A program made the translations under genes and the position numbers. The notes beneath the pieces were generated by a model. It worked only from the letters and a program-made list of their open reading frames with translations. It was not told the DNA's origin and did not search any database. This document shows, piece by piece, positions 24,501 to 32,587 of a DNA stretch of 32,587 bases. Each line of letters starts with the position of its first letter. Positions within the stretch are counted from its first letter, which is position 1. This DNA comes from a virus, in the IMG/VR virus record IMGVR_UViG_3300025151_000163, positions 1-32,587 of that record, one strand, 5' to 3'.

Positions 24501-27500
24501 TCTTGAAGTTGGAAACACCTTCATTGTTCTCACCGAACGGTGCTTGGAAGATACCGTTGATGAATAGGACACCATTACCACCAGTAGAACCAATACCAGT
24601 TACAGCAGCGCCAGTAGCGGTCAAGTCAAAAGTATTTTCCAGACCATCAAACTTGTCTGAGAAGTCATCAAACAGTTCGTTTGTTCTATAATCATTTCTC
24701 AGATATGTTCTACCACCAAAGGATGCTCTTGGATATGGAAGATTCTGTGGGTCAATAACACCCAAGTCACCACCAAGAGGTGCCTCAGTGAAGTGAATCT
24801 GACTGTTCAGAATTTGGAAAGATCCTCTATGGATTCTCGCAACTTCACCCGCAGCATGATCTGTGGCAGCTGATCCAACTGCACCCCTTTCAACTTCAAC
24901 AATACTCCAAGTACCAATACCAGTAATAGGACCAGTAGAAGTAGTAGCAAAACCAACTGTTCTTACGATTGAGTATTCGTCTTCAATCTTGAGCAAGTCG
25001 CCAGAGGTAACAGTGCTAAGACCACTAAGAGCAAAGGCAGTAACAATACCATTGACTGCTACATCAAGATCATAGATGATATTGGTGTATGAGATTGGTT
25101 TTTGTACAATACCACTGAGAGCGATGATAGTTTTTTCATCCCTCTTGTTCATTGTAAATCTATGCTGGTTACCACCAGATGTTCCAGGTTGGAAGGTTAC
25201 AGCAATACCCTGTCTAGCGTCTGTGATGGTGGTTGAGATAAAGAACTGACTGTTGTTGTTCTTGACGATATAGACCGTGCTAGGAAGGTCAGTGTGACCA
25301 TAACCAGTGACATATTGCAGAGCACTAGCAGCAACACCAATAACATTAGATCCTGGTGTATAAGTAACTTCCTCAGTGTTTGAGAAGAAATGCTGGAAAC
25401 TAATTAGACCCGTTCCAAAATCGATTTGAGTGGGGTTTTGTGGATTCAGATTTCTCTCATAAATGGGAACTCCTCTATGCTTCAGATCAAAGGTTCTAAT
25501 GTTTCTATTATTAATACCTAAGTAGGTATTTTGAGTAACATTTTCAAATACTCTTCCATAATCAAATGAACCAATACCTGCCAGAGAACCGTTGGGGTCA
25601 AGATCCTTATAAAGGATTTCATTATAAGAGAAGATACTGACCATGCCAGATACACTAGCATCTGGGAAGAACTCTAGGACAACTTGATTGCCTCTATATT
25701 CTGCACCAAATGTACCAACACCTGTGGTGGTGCCAACAGCAGCAATAGGACCTTGAGTGATGTATGTGTCTGCTTTCTCAGGATCGCTCAGAACATAAAT
25801 CTGATGAATCGTTTGAGTCTCACCAATAGACACATGAGCAGTTGTCTTGAAGGAAAGATCAATGTTAGTTGTAATACCAACGATAGTTGAGATACCCGTA
25901 GTTGCAGACGCACCAACAACGACTCTTGCAGTTCTTTCTGTACCCTCTGGAGTAAATTCAAGGTTTAAGTGCTTGACACTTGTAGTTCCAAGACCAACTG
26001 GTTCAAATGATGTAAATTTAGTTCTAATTGATACAGGAATTGGTTCGCTGTGGACATACTCAATTTTAACTACACCACTTTCAATCCTAGAGGTAAAGGT
26101 TCCCATGAAATTGGGACCAGAAAGACCGCCGATGCTTTGCTTAGTGTTGAACGAAGCTAGTTCTGTGAGATAAGTATCGACACCATCATGTTGCAATGCC
26201 AATTCCACATAATCAATCTTATCATTAGAACTATCTAAGACAACAAAGTGACCAATACCACCAACGAATGTAGTTGTGCTAAATCCGATAACCTCAGTCG
26301 TAGTTCCTGTACCAACCGTGACATTAGCAGAAGAATTTACAGCGTTACCAAGACTGGTTGAACCAATACCAACATCAGCAGCAAAACCTTGCTGGAATGC
26401 TTTGATGTCATAATCAGTATCAAATGTCTCATAAGGTTTGATTCTTACTTCAGTAATGTTGTCATTAACATTGAAGAAAGAGAAATACTCACAGTAACCA
26501 GTTGCTAAACCAACATTATTGACATTGTTTAGGTGAGACTTCTGCACCAAGTAAGTATTACCATTTAAGGCAACCAGAACCAATTCATTGAACTGATATT
26601 GATTGTTGAGGGGATTCTCCGCATCATGAGTTGTGAGAACCAGATATCTTGCAAAATTTCTACCAGCAACAGCAGCAGCGATAGTTCTATCGTCGCTCAA
26701 GTCATTAGATTCGTTACTTACAAATTCAGGAGAAATGTCATCATGGATGAGAACTCTATTTGTCTTATTTAAAATATAGTCAGCCAGTCTTGTTGATTTA
26801 AGTTCAAGGAATTTAGATACATTGTCAGCAGAATCAACATCTCTAGAGAGATCGAATCCGTAAATAGCATCAACTCTCAGAGGATCGCTAACAAAGTCAA
26901 GAACAAATCCACCTGCATCATCTGCTGGTTGTGTTGACTCGCCAGCATCACCAACAGAAAGAATTTGCGTATTAGCAAAATTCTTCATACCTGCTGGGTG
27001 AACAATGTCATTTACATAGGTGACAATTTCCTCATATGTCTTTTCACTTTCAATAGCATAAGACATATTTTGATAATAATCATTATCTGGTAAGAATTGG
27101 TTAGAATCACCAATCAAACCAATATTGTCGCCCCATCCTACATTAGTGTCAATAGTTGCGCTAATATCAAAGTAACCATCAAATTCATCGACAACATCAA
27201 CTTCTGCACGGTCACCACTATTGGTTCCGACCAGAATGTCATCTGGTTGTAAAGGTCTAGAACCTTCGATAACCATAACGCCTGTGCTAGTATTAATGGA
27301 TCTTAAGATAAGATCCAACACTAAGTCATCGTTCCTTCTAAGAGGTTCGTTGATTGCAAAATCAGAGAATTTCTTGGTTACACTAAATTGAGCAAGATCT
27401 CCTGCTTTTACAATTTGACCAAATCCAGGTCTAACCGTTGCGCCAGTACCTGTGTTATTAGTAAGACCTGCATAAGCAAAAGTTACCTCTCTTGGGTTTA

Positions 27501-30500
27501 CTGCAGAGTTATAATCTACAATAGTAAAGTTGGCAAACTTATAATCACCACCATTGAATCCATCGCCATCATTATTAAATTCTACACCCTCAACGAATAC
27601 AACTTCACCAGCGGTAAATGGTTCATTAACATATCCCAAAATGGGAGTCGTAATCTTACATGTAAGGAAACCTACATCAGAAAATGCTTCGATGATCGAA
27701 ATACCATTACTATTTTGCAACGGAGCAAGACCATATTCGCTACCTGTCAGACCTCTTGGTTCAACAACTACTTCAACAGCGTTTACAGCAGAATCGCTCA
27801 AACTAGAAACAATCAAACCATTATCAACGATCTCGCCCGTTGTTTTATCATACAATGCCAAAGATGGTGCATTGAGATACGATCTTCCACCAAAAGTAAC
27901 TTCTGCCTCAATAACCTTGTTGGCATTCTTGATTCTTACAACTCTAGGCAAGAATGCATCAGGTTTTAGAGTATTGTCAGATGGATATCCATATACATCT
28001 GTCGGAACACTAATATCTTGCAGTAAGTTAATATTTGGACCAATCAGTTGCAATTCGGCACTAATACCACTGTTTCCGATTGATGTTACAGCAGGGAACT
28101 TATCATATCCAAATCCACCACTGATTAAGCGTACTTTAGCAATTCCACCAGTAGCACCAATTGATGTGGTGGTATAATAAAGATCATCACAGTCACTTGA
28201 TAAGTAATGTGCCTTTTCTGGTTCTAATGCAAGAGTAGCACTAAATGTGGTAGACCCTAATCCAACAACGGTATAGGACCCATTGTAACCACTATTCTCG
28301 AAAGAAATTTTGTTATATCCAAATACTTCATAGTCAGATGTGGACATGTATCCACCTTTTTCAATACCATAATATAACTCACCACTAAATGCTTTGTTAT
28401 AGTTAATAGTTTTGGTTGGAGTAGCAGATGCTAAGGTTGTTCCAATACCGACAGTACCAAACCCAACAACTTCAATATTTGCAGTTGATGCGCTACCAAC
28501 AAACTCATTAAAGTAATTGTTATCATAGAAAACTTTAAGTTGTGATCCAAGCAGTGATGGATCATTCAAATTAAACACTAAGTTATTATTCTTAGTTACT
28601 TTAATAGGAGGATTGATTGGATTTAAAGTCTGACCCGTTACACCTGTAGTTGCTACGCTAACAACTTCTGGCGGATCTTTAAAGAGTTGAAGTCTAGAAT
28701 CAGAAAGTTGGAAATTGTCATCATCAATTTTTAAGACAAAATATGTTCTCTGAGAGAGACCTGAGGGAAGATCTGCTGGTACTCCAGCAGCACCATATGC
28801 CAGAACTTTAAATCCAGTTTCTAAACCATGATCTTCTACGGTAAATGTATTGGTAGTCGTGTTTACTCCAGAAGTTGGAAGATTGACCGAGTTGATAATA
28901 ACATTACCATCAAGAAGTTGTACTCTTACTGAAGTAGAGGTTCCAATACCAGTAGTGAGTCCAGGTTGAACAACCAGGGAGAACTGATCACCTCTTGCGA
29001 GGTTATGCTCTTCAGTTGTTATAACTGTTAGATCATTCTTCTCAATGTCGGCAGTTGCCTGATTGTAATTTGTCTCAAAATAGTAATTTGCACTATCATC
29101 ACCAGAGTTCGTAAAGAACAACTCTGCGGTGTCAGGAGTGGTCTTAAGACCAATTGTGGTAGAAGTCTTTCTAACTGCGTAGAAATTGCCTGAGAGGGCG
29201 CTGGGAGCAATGTATGGGTCTACAGACCTTGTAGCAAATAGATCAGCGTTGCCATTCTTATTAAATGTAATCAGATCATTAGTTCTGATGTCATGTTCAC
29301 CAATAAAGATTGTCTTAGAAAGAATAGATCTTGTTTTGGTTACTCCATTGAGAGAAACACTGACAGATGTAGAGAAACCTACAGTTGTACCAACACCAAC
29401 TGCTTCTTTGGGATTGAAATAGTATAGGTCTTGGAAATCAGAATCAATAGGAGACAGATTTTCTAAGGGAATTGTAAATTCACTTGTAAAGTAAGATACA
29501 CCCGCTCCAGTAGCAGCAGTGGCGAATCCAGCATATCTCTCAACTCTTACAATGTTTTCCCGAGGGAATGTATTGAGAACTCGCATTGTTTCTGTACCAA
29601 TGCCGATGGAATCTCCTGCAGAGACATTGGGAGGAACAATATTTACTCTAAGGTCAGTAATAATACCAGTGTACCCATTATCAGTCAAAGTCGCAGAATA
29701 AGTGGGCAAACTAATTTTGTGGAACCCTTGAAGATCTTCAACATAAGTTGAAATACCACTTATCTTGACAAACTCATTTTCCTTAAACTCATGATATGGA
29801 TTGACTCTGAATTTAACACCCTCACGAACAATCTTGAATGGTGTTCCTGTAAATCGTGTAGTTTGACTTGTAATTCTATCAATGGGTTTTCCATTGATTT
29901 TTTGAACCTCAGCACTAAGACCACCACCTTTTGTTTCGGTCTCGTCAAATACGATAGAATCTCCCACACTGTATCCTTCACCACCAGCTCGGACATTGAT
30001 ACTTGTTACAGAACCGATGCCAAGATTATCTGGAAGAGACTCTTGATTATTTGTCAAATATGGTTGGAAAACATAATCATATGCAACACCATCTCCAAAC
30101 AAATTGTAAGGATAAGTATTTCTGACTAATTTCGACTCTTCAAAGTTAAAATTAGTTTGATCAATTACAAGACCTCTGACAGTGTTCTCAGGAATAGCAG
30201 CACTTCTATAACTATCACCAATAAAGTAAGGGAATACTGGTTTGTTTAGAATGTCTACAGTAGCAAAATATGCATAAACTCCTTCTGGGAAATCTGGAGT
30301 TTTGGTAAATCTACCATTATGCTCATCAAGATCTCCAGAACCATCATAAACATAATCATTAATTAAAGACCCATATGGGAATTCTGAGATTGGAGGTCTA
30401 TTTACAATGTTAGTAGCACTAATTACATAACTTGAAGTAAGTCTTTCTACATCCGATTGAATGTTATCAGGGTCTTCAAGACCAAAAGGACCATAGATTG

Positions 30501-32587
30501 GGTTACCATCATATGCCCAACCGATGATTGGCGAATGGCTAGTTCCGTCATCTCCATAGAAATTTCTAATAGAATTGCCATAACCAATGTAGTTTACAGC
30601 AAGACCATCTCCAGCTGGAGCGAGGTAATCTAACTCATCATCATCGAGTCCAAACGCTTTATTGATATTAAGAGATCTAAGAGAAGCAGAAAGTCTTAGA
30701 TTATTTCCTACTGGGAGAATATCAATAGTTGTTGTGTTGATATCATATCCAATACCACCAGAAATTACTTTTACATCAGTAATAGAACCATTACTTACTA
30801 CTGCTCTAAGAATAGCACCATTTGCCTCAGAATTTGTGCTATTAACGATGATGTCTGGCGGACCTTCATAGTTTTGACCTCCACTCAGAACAAATGCCGA
30901 AGTAATTCTACCATTAGAAATAATGATACCAATCTGTCCGAAAGATCCTCTAGGAATAGAAATCGTTGGTTCATTTACAAAATTAAGAATGGTTGAACCG
31001 TAATTTGCGCCACTATCATATAGCAGAGCATCTGTTATCTTACCCCTAACAATCGGAGTGGCATTAAGAGTTTTCTCTGTCTGATCTTCAGCAAGAACTT
31101 TTACTACACATTGAATTGTTGGATAACTGAACCTCTGATAACCGCTACCCTTAGAGTCCAAGAAAGCATGTACTCTATTGTCATAATCATTTCCAGACGG
31201 TGCTTTATCGCCTTTATTGCCCGCTTCAGCAAGACGGAACTCATCATCATTTAATTTAAGAATCCTATATTGCTTAGTGCTGCTCAGACCAGTGATTGCT
31301 GTTGTATCATAAGTGTAATTTACGATATCTCCATCAGAGAATCCATGATTTTTAAATTCAACATAATCTCTAAATGTATTGATACCAGTAGGACTTGCAA
31401 TAACATTTCTACTGCTGTAATTTTCTCCAACATCTTCTACGCTAATTCTAGAGATAGCAGTTTTCTTTTCATAAGTTCTGAAGATATGAAGACCACTATT
31501 AGTCGCTGCGGCATCTTCAGTGATAGTGATGGTGTTGATTCCCAACACTGCATCTGATTTATTGTAGTGAAGATACAGGGAATCAGAATCAAATGCTCTA
31601 ACATAGTAATCTTGACCACTCATGAGGGTCAGTTCTTCGTTAGACGCTCCAGTTGTTGCAATTCCAAGATTAGAGTTTCCGTTATTGTTATAGATGATTC
31701 TATCACCTGTAACCAAGTTATGGTCTTGAGAAAGCGAGAACAAATCATTGACTGCCTCTACAGCACCACCAGAAAGAGTGCTAACGCCACTGAAAGAGAT
31801 CTCACGATATCTTTCCTCAGTAAGTGCTCTACCTCTTGCTCCAGTGCCATTTCCACCAAAGATTTCTACACTAACAACCTTGTCAATATCAAACGATACT
31901 GGGTCAATAAAGATATCTTTGACATATCCAGAAGCACTAACTACTGCAGCTGCAGTGTTTGCTGCGCTAACCAGAGGATCATTAATAGTAATACTGGGGG
32001 GATGCATGACATCATACTCATCCCCACCACTTACAACATCAATTCTCTCTAAGGGACCGTAATAGATTCTATCATTCCCCTTATAATTTAAGATTTCGAG
32101 ACCATTGGTGAGCATGGCAGTATTGCCATCAGTGGTTCTCTCTGATGTAGTTTGTGCTTCTTTACCACTCTTAAGATCTTGCTCAAGAAGGAACCTACGA
32201 ATAGGTCTAGATGGGAAAATATTTCTAGTTCCTTGAGAACTCAAAATAAAATCATGGGTTCCTGTAACAGTTGGAACATTGAAGTATTCTGGAAGACCTG
32301 CTTTAGCAAATGCTCTAGAAGCATAGAGACGAATTCTGTTAGCGGGATTTAAAACCTCAACAATGTAATTCTTTTGCTCCAATCCAGGAATAACGGGAGT
32401 TCCCGCTCCAGGAACATATGATATTTCATCGCCCGTTTTGAATGGAACATCATCAACAAACGCAATAATGGAATATGCGTTCTCTGTACTTTCAAAACCA
32501 TCAAAGTTGCCGAGAGCAAGAGTTGGATTTACTAAAGTAGATCTAATCTTATCAGACGCAATCAAATAACTGGGAAGAGAACTAGAA
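21541..32587 (-). CDS. gp7: Giant baseplate wedge protein in the gp7 position (5' end outside the window)
   Basis: More than 3,670 residues (T4 gp7: 1,032). The frame stays open to the right edge: codons upstream of a TTG at 32565 read SSSLPSYL, so that TTG is not a convincing start. Features by residue from the TTG: about ten GxGY units (179, 517, 561, 602 and later); a YHYH-like domain (640-785); about nine H-G/N-L…G-D units; more than 12 VGxGTT-type micro-repeats; a YILNKTNRVLIHDDISPEF region (about 1930-1960); two FINGxxQ motifs (about 2660 and 3280), the second before GVHYSFDGG and VVIFFYRGS; and a C-terminus with NYPIVQRRGVGLRGTG. The end and the position directly before gp8 fit the gp7 equivalent of cyanophages. 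The orthology to T4 gp7 is by synteny. Confidence 0.72.
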   Translation of the reverse strand, partial: SSSLPSYLIASDKIRSTLVNPTLALGNFDGFESTENAYSIIAFVDDVPFKTGDEISYVPGAGTPVIPGLEQKNYIVEVLNPANRIRLYASRAFAKAGLPEYFNVPTVTGTHDFILSSQGTRNIFPSRPIRRFLLEQDLKSGKEAQTTSERTTDGNTAMLTNGLEILNYKGNDRIYYGPLERIDVVSGGDEYDVMHPPSITINDPLVSAANTAAAVVSASGYVKDIFIDPVSFDIDKVVSVEIFGGNGTGARGRALTEERYREISFSGVSTLSGGAVEAVNDLFSLSQDHNLVTGDRIIYNNNGNSNLGIATTGASNEELTLMSGQDYYVRAFDSDSLYLHYNKSDAVLGINTITITEDAAATNSGLHIFRTYEKKTAISRISVEDVGENYSSRNVIASPTGINTFRDYVEFKNHGFSDGDIVNYTYDTTAITGLSSTKQYRILKLNDDEFRLAEAGNKGDKAPSGNDYDNRVHAFLDSKGSGYQRFSYPTIQCVVKVLAEDQTEKTLNATPIVRGKITDALLYDSGANYGSTILNFVNEPTISIPRGSFGQIGIIISNGRITSAFVLSGGQNYEGPPDIIVNSTNSEANGAILRAVVSNGSITDVKVISGGIGYDINTTTIDILPVGNNLRLSASLRSLNINKAFGLDDDELDYLAPAGDGLAVNYIGYGNSIRNFYGDDGTSHSPIIGWAYDGNPIYGPFGLEDPDNIQSDVERLTSSYVISATNIVNRPPISEFPYGSLINDYVYDGSGDLDEHNGRFTKTPDFPEGVYAYFATVDILNKPVFPYFIGDSYRSAAIPENTVRGLVIDQTNFNFEESKLVRNTYPYNLFGDGVAYDYVFQPYLTNNQESLPDNLGIGSVTSINVRAGGEGYSVGDSIVFDETETKGGGLSAEVQKINGKPIDRITSQTTRFTGTPFKIVREGVKFRVNPYHEFKENEFVKISGISTYVEDLQGFHKISLPTYSATLTDNGYTGIITDLRVNIVPPNVSAGDSIGIGTETMRVLNTFPRENIVRVERYAGFATAATGAGVSYFTSEFTIPLENLSPIDSDFQDLYYFNPKEAVGVGTTVGFSTSVSVSLNGVTKTRSILSKTIFIGEHDIRTNDLITFNKNGNADLFATRSVDPYIAPSALSGNFYAVRKTSTTIGLKTTPDTAELFFTNSGDDSANYYFETNYNQATADIEKNDLTVITTEEHNLARGDQFSLVVQPGLTTGIGTSTSVRVQLLDGNVIINSVNLPTSGVNTTTNTFTVEDHGLETGFKVLAYGAAGVPADLPSGLSQRTYFVLKIDDDNFQLSDSRLQLFKDPPEVVSVATTGVTGQTLNPINPPIKVTKNNNLVFNLNDPSLLGSQLKVFYDNNYFNEFVGSASTANIEVVGFGTVGIGTTLASATPTKTINYNKAFSGELYYGIEKGGYMSTSDYEVFGYNKISFENSGYNGSYTVVGLGSTTFSATLALEPEKAHYLSSDCDDLYYTTTSIGATGGIAKVRLISGGFGYDKFPAVTSIGNSGISAELQLIGPNINLLQDISVPTDVYGYPSDNTLKPDAFLPRVVRIKNANKVIEAEVTFGGRSYLNAPSLALYDKTTGEIVDNGLIVSSLSDSAVNAVEVVVEPRGLTGSEYGLAPLQNSNGISIIEAFSDVGFLTCKITTPILGYVNEPFTAGEVVFVEGVEFNNDGDGFNGGDYKFANFTIVDYNSAVNPREVTFAYAGLTNNTGTGATVRPGFGQIVKAGDLAQFSVTKKFSDFAINEPLRRNDDLVLDLILRSINTSTGVMVIEGSRPLQPDDILVGTNSGDRAEVDVVDEFDGYFDISATIDTNVGWGDNIGLIGDSNQFLPDNDYYQNMSYAIESEKTYEEIVTYVNDIVHPAGMKNFANTQILSVGDAGESTQPADDAGGFVLDFVSDPLRVDAIYGFDLSRDVDSADNVSKFLELKSTRLADYILNKTNRVLIHDDISPEFVSNESNDLSDDRTIAAAVAGRNFARYLVLTTHDAENPLNNQYQFNELVLVALNGNTYLVQKSHLNNVNNVGLATGYCEYFSFFNVNDNITEVRIKPYETFDTDYDIKAFQQGFAADVGIGSTSLGNAVNSSANVTVGTGTTTEVIGFSTTTFVGGIGHFVVLDSSNDKIDYVELALQHDGVDTYLTELASFNTKQSIGGLSGPNFMGTFTSRIESGVVKIEYVHSEPIPVSIRTKFTSFEPVGLGTTSVKHLNLEFTPEGTERTARVVVGASATTGISTIVGITTNIDLSFKTTAHVSIGETQTIHQIYVLSDPEKADTYITQGPIAAVGTTTGVGTFGAEYRGNQVVLEFFPDASVSGMVSIFSYNEILYKDLDPNGSLAGIGSFDYGRVFENVTQNTYLGINNRNIRTFDLKHRGVPIYERNLNPQNPTQIDFGTGLISFQHFFSNTEEVTYTPGSNVIGVAASALQYVTGYGHTDLPSTVYIVKNNNSQFFISTTITDARQGIAVTFQPGTSGGNQHRFTMNKRDEKTIIALSGIVQKPISYTNIIYDLDVAVNGIVTAFALSGLSTVTSGDLLKIEDEYSIVRTVGFATTSTGPITGIGTWSIVEVERGAVGSAATDHAAGEVARIHRGSFQILNSQIHFTEAPLGGDLGVIDPQNLPYPRASFGGRTYLRNDYRTNELFDDFSDKFDGLENTFDLTATGAAVTGIGSTGGNGVLFINGIFQAPFGENNEGVSNFKIIEDPVSTAASVQFTGITSVGFTDLIIDPDDINQNQLPRGGIIVSIASTPGRGYAPFNGAAVKVNVNTAGTITEIVGASTTGIFVNIEDAAYDRKTGIMTVSTVDNHTLVLEDQVKLVGLEFTCPKNPVGTPNGFTYDPSTGISTISFASPHGLVNGDAISIEANSITFTCTQGPGNHTYPRVTDPAYNQYLTISGVTANSFKVNVGTGGTGTSPHTFVSAATDAIRTLNYQGITTTTFPDHDDPFSVVGITSARTFKVQVGASTIPHTYVSGGTAAQFFPLTFGSGYNTNLGTIGIAITDVAFEHRFASAGINSIFDNTGTTYTATGGSYISTTGQLTLTINGHGLTTSNTLGIDTGSIGFTCDSDNFLSENLYPRATDPVAGILTTITEVTTNTVTVFVGPGGGAGTGADVSAVVGAGGSLVFTINDGGVGYVNPHALPPEPNGENLPIVGVSRIGLGATTVTGVGCSVTVQIAGVSTATGIGSTYFEVAEFELSKKGYGFKRGDKFTVTGLSTDPSAGDDFSQFEMEVIDVFTDQVASWQFGNIDYLDNIKRYQNGNQKRFILEYQRSIVSFEIDRNDQDSKEIDLSAVLLIFINGVIQEPGVHYSFDGGSVIEFTTAPTINDNVVIFFYRGSIGQDSFLFDVNEVVKIGDNLKLEKSTEIELNAVPQSSPNFAQDEDRIVKRIDSAATVETAFYQGVGISNDNYKPVNWIKQKKDILVDGALVSKARDSLEAVIPPIANVIGVVSTSDAFVYVDSTALFLDTDGLLAGSFSLAYIAEVGFGTTAVYGINYENMTGIEPLVANVQGYIGVVTGISTVAGIGTDLALQIQFDVQDYVNNGNDPTGLQTGQPFKLYGTGINTAGVAVTSIDTHDTDVVAISTYNGDNIYYVHGISFVPGTGSRLGIITANIASYTDVSDFVGVGSTALPYAHFTWGKFNGLTRDAANPVYANLKGLDFNPELDNYPIVQRRGVGLRGTGGLPKLL
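23410..24200 (-). repeat. Tandem long repeats near the C-terminal third of the gp7-like protein
   Basis: Two long copies each contain a TG(I/Q)(S/L)T(I/L) strand pair, HGL…, (I/G)xFTC, a YPR(A/V)TDP motif and a T(A/T)N(S/T)(F/V)xVxVG strand: SFASPHGLVNGD…TYPRVTDPAYNQ and TINGHGLTTSNT…LYPRATDPVAGI. A third, partial copy starts TVDNHTLVLEDQVKLVGLEF. Between them are SPHTFVSAATDAI and IPHTYVSGGTAAQ. Confidence 0.8.
30211..30648 (-). other. YHYH-like domain in the gp7-like protein
   Basis: Residues about 640-785 contain SHSPIIGWAYDGNPIYGPFG, then DLDEHNGRFTKTPDFPEGVY, AYFATVD and VFPYFIGDSY. These are landmarks of the YHYH protein family, a domain of unknown function also found in secreted bacterial proteins. 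The YHYH tetrad that names the family is not seen before HSPIIGW. Confidence 0.7.

Noticed and set aside
27388-28177. Overlapping plus-strand frames (193 and 207 codons) opposite the gp7-like gene
   Set aside because: Two different frames overlap the same conserved minus-strand coding region; their composition is that of reverse complements of Gly/Thr/Val-rich protein sequence.
1-32587. tRNA genes, CRISPR arrays, insertion sequences, attachment sites
   Set aside because: I saw no cloverleaf-like sequence, no spaced palindromic repeats and no transposase; the DNA repeats present are coding repeats within virion genes.

Overview
The window is a tightly packed block of virion structural genes, all on the minus strand, from a T4-like marine myovirus. 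It most resembles a cyanophage infecting Synechococcus or Prochlorococcus. Transcription runs from the right edge to the left edge. The backbone is recognisable by sequence (gp8, gp13, gp14, gp15, gp16) and by T4-like order (gp7-8-…-13-14-15-16-17). Proteins much larger than in T4, glycine-rich GxGY repeats, LamG and pectin-lyase modules and small open frames between genes fit marine cyanomyoviruses. There are no tRNAs, CRISPR arrays, insertion sequences or metabolic genes, and no gene-free stretch longer than about 30 bases.

Right part (about 12,250-32,587): a giant baseplate protein in the gp7 position (over 3,670 residues, 5' end outside the window), then gp8, then a 2,438-residue DUF4815-type protein in the place where T4 has gp9-gp12. 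The last carries a nine-proline run followed by an arginine-rich run. Two small coiled-coil genes follow with ATGA overlaps; one has only 54 codons.

Middle (4,832-12,224): a 112-residue beta-sandwich-like protein, a 70-residue fibre-like protein and a 2,280-residue fibre protein. The fibre has YadA-like head repeats, four arrays of an exact 30-residue (90-bp) repeat, and a pectin-lyase-like domain interrupted by a LamG-like domain. It occupies the place of T4 short fibre/whisker genes, so an exposed adhesive role is likely but inferred.

Left part (1-4,832): neck proteins gp13 and gp14, tail completion protein gp15, small terminase gp16, two small open frames (one a two-helix membrane protein resembling a holin), and the first 22 codons of what is probably gp17. 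The gp13 is nearly twice the usual length because a LamG-like domain related to that of the fibre is inserted in it.

Most genes overlap by one or four bases, so translation is probably coupled through the block. T4-type late promoter octamers (NATAAATA) or one-mismatch versions sit 21-33 bases before four start codons. The most unusual features are the LamG domain in the neck protein, GxGY repeat spread through five different virion proteins, the synonymous-only divergence among fibre repeats, and the Pro/Arg tract.
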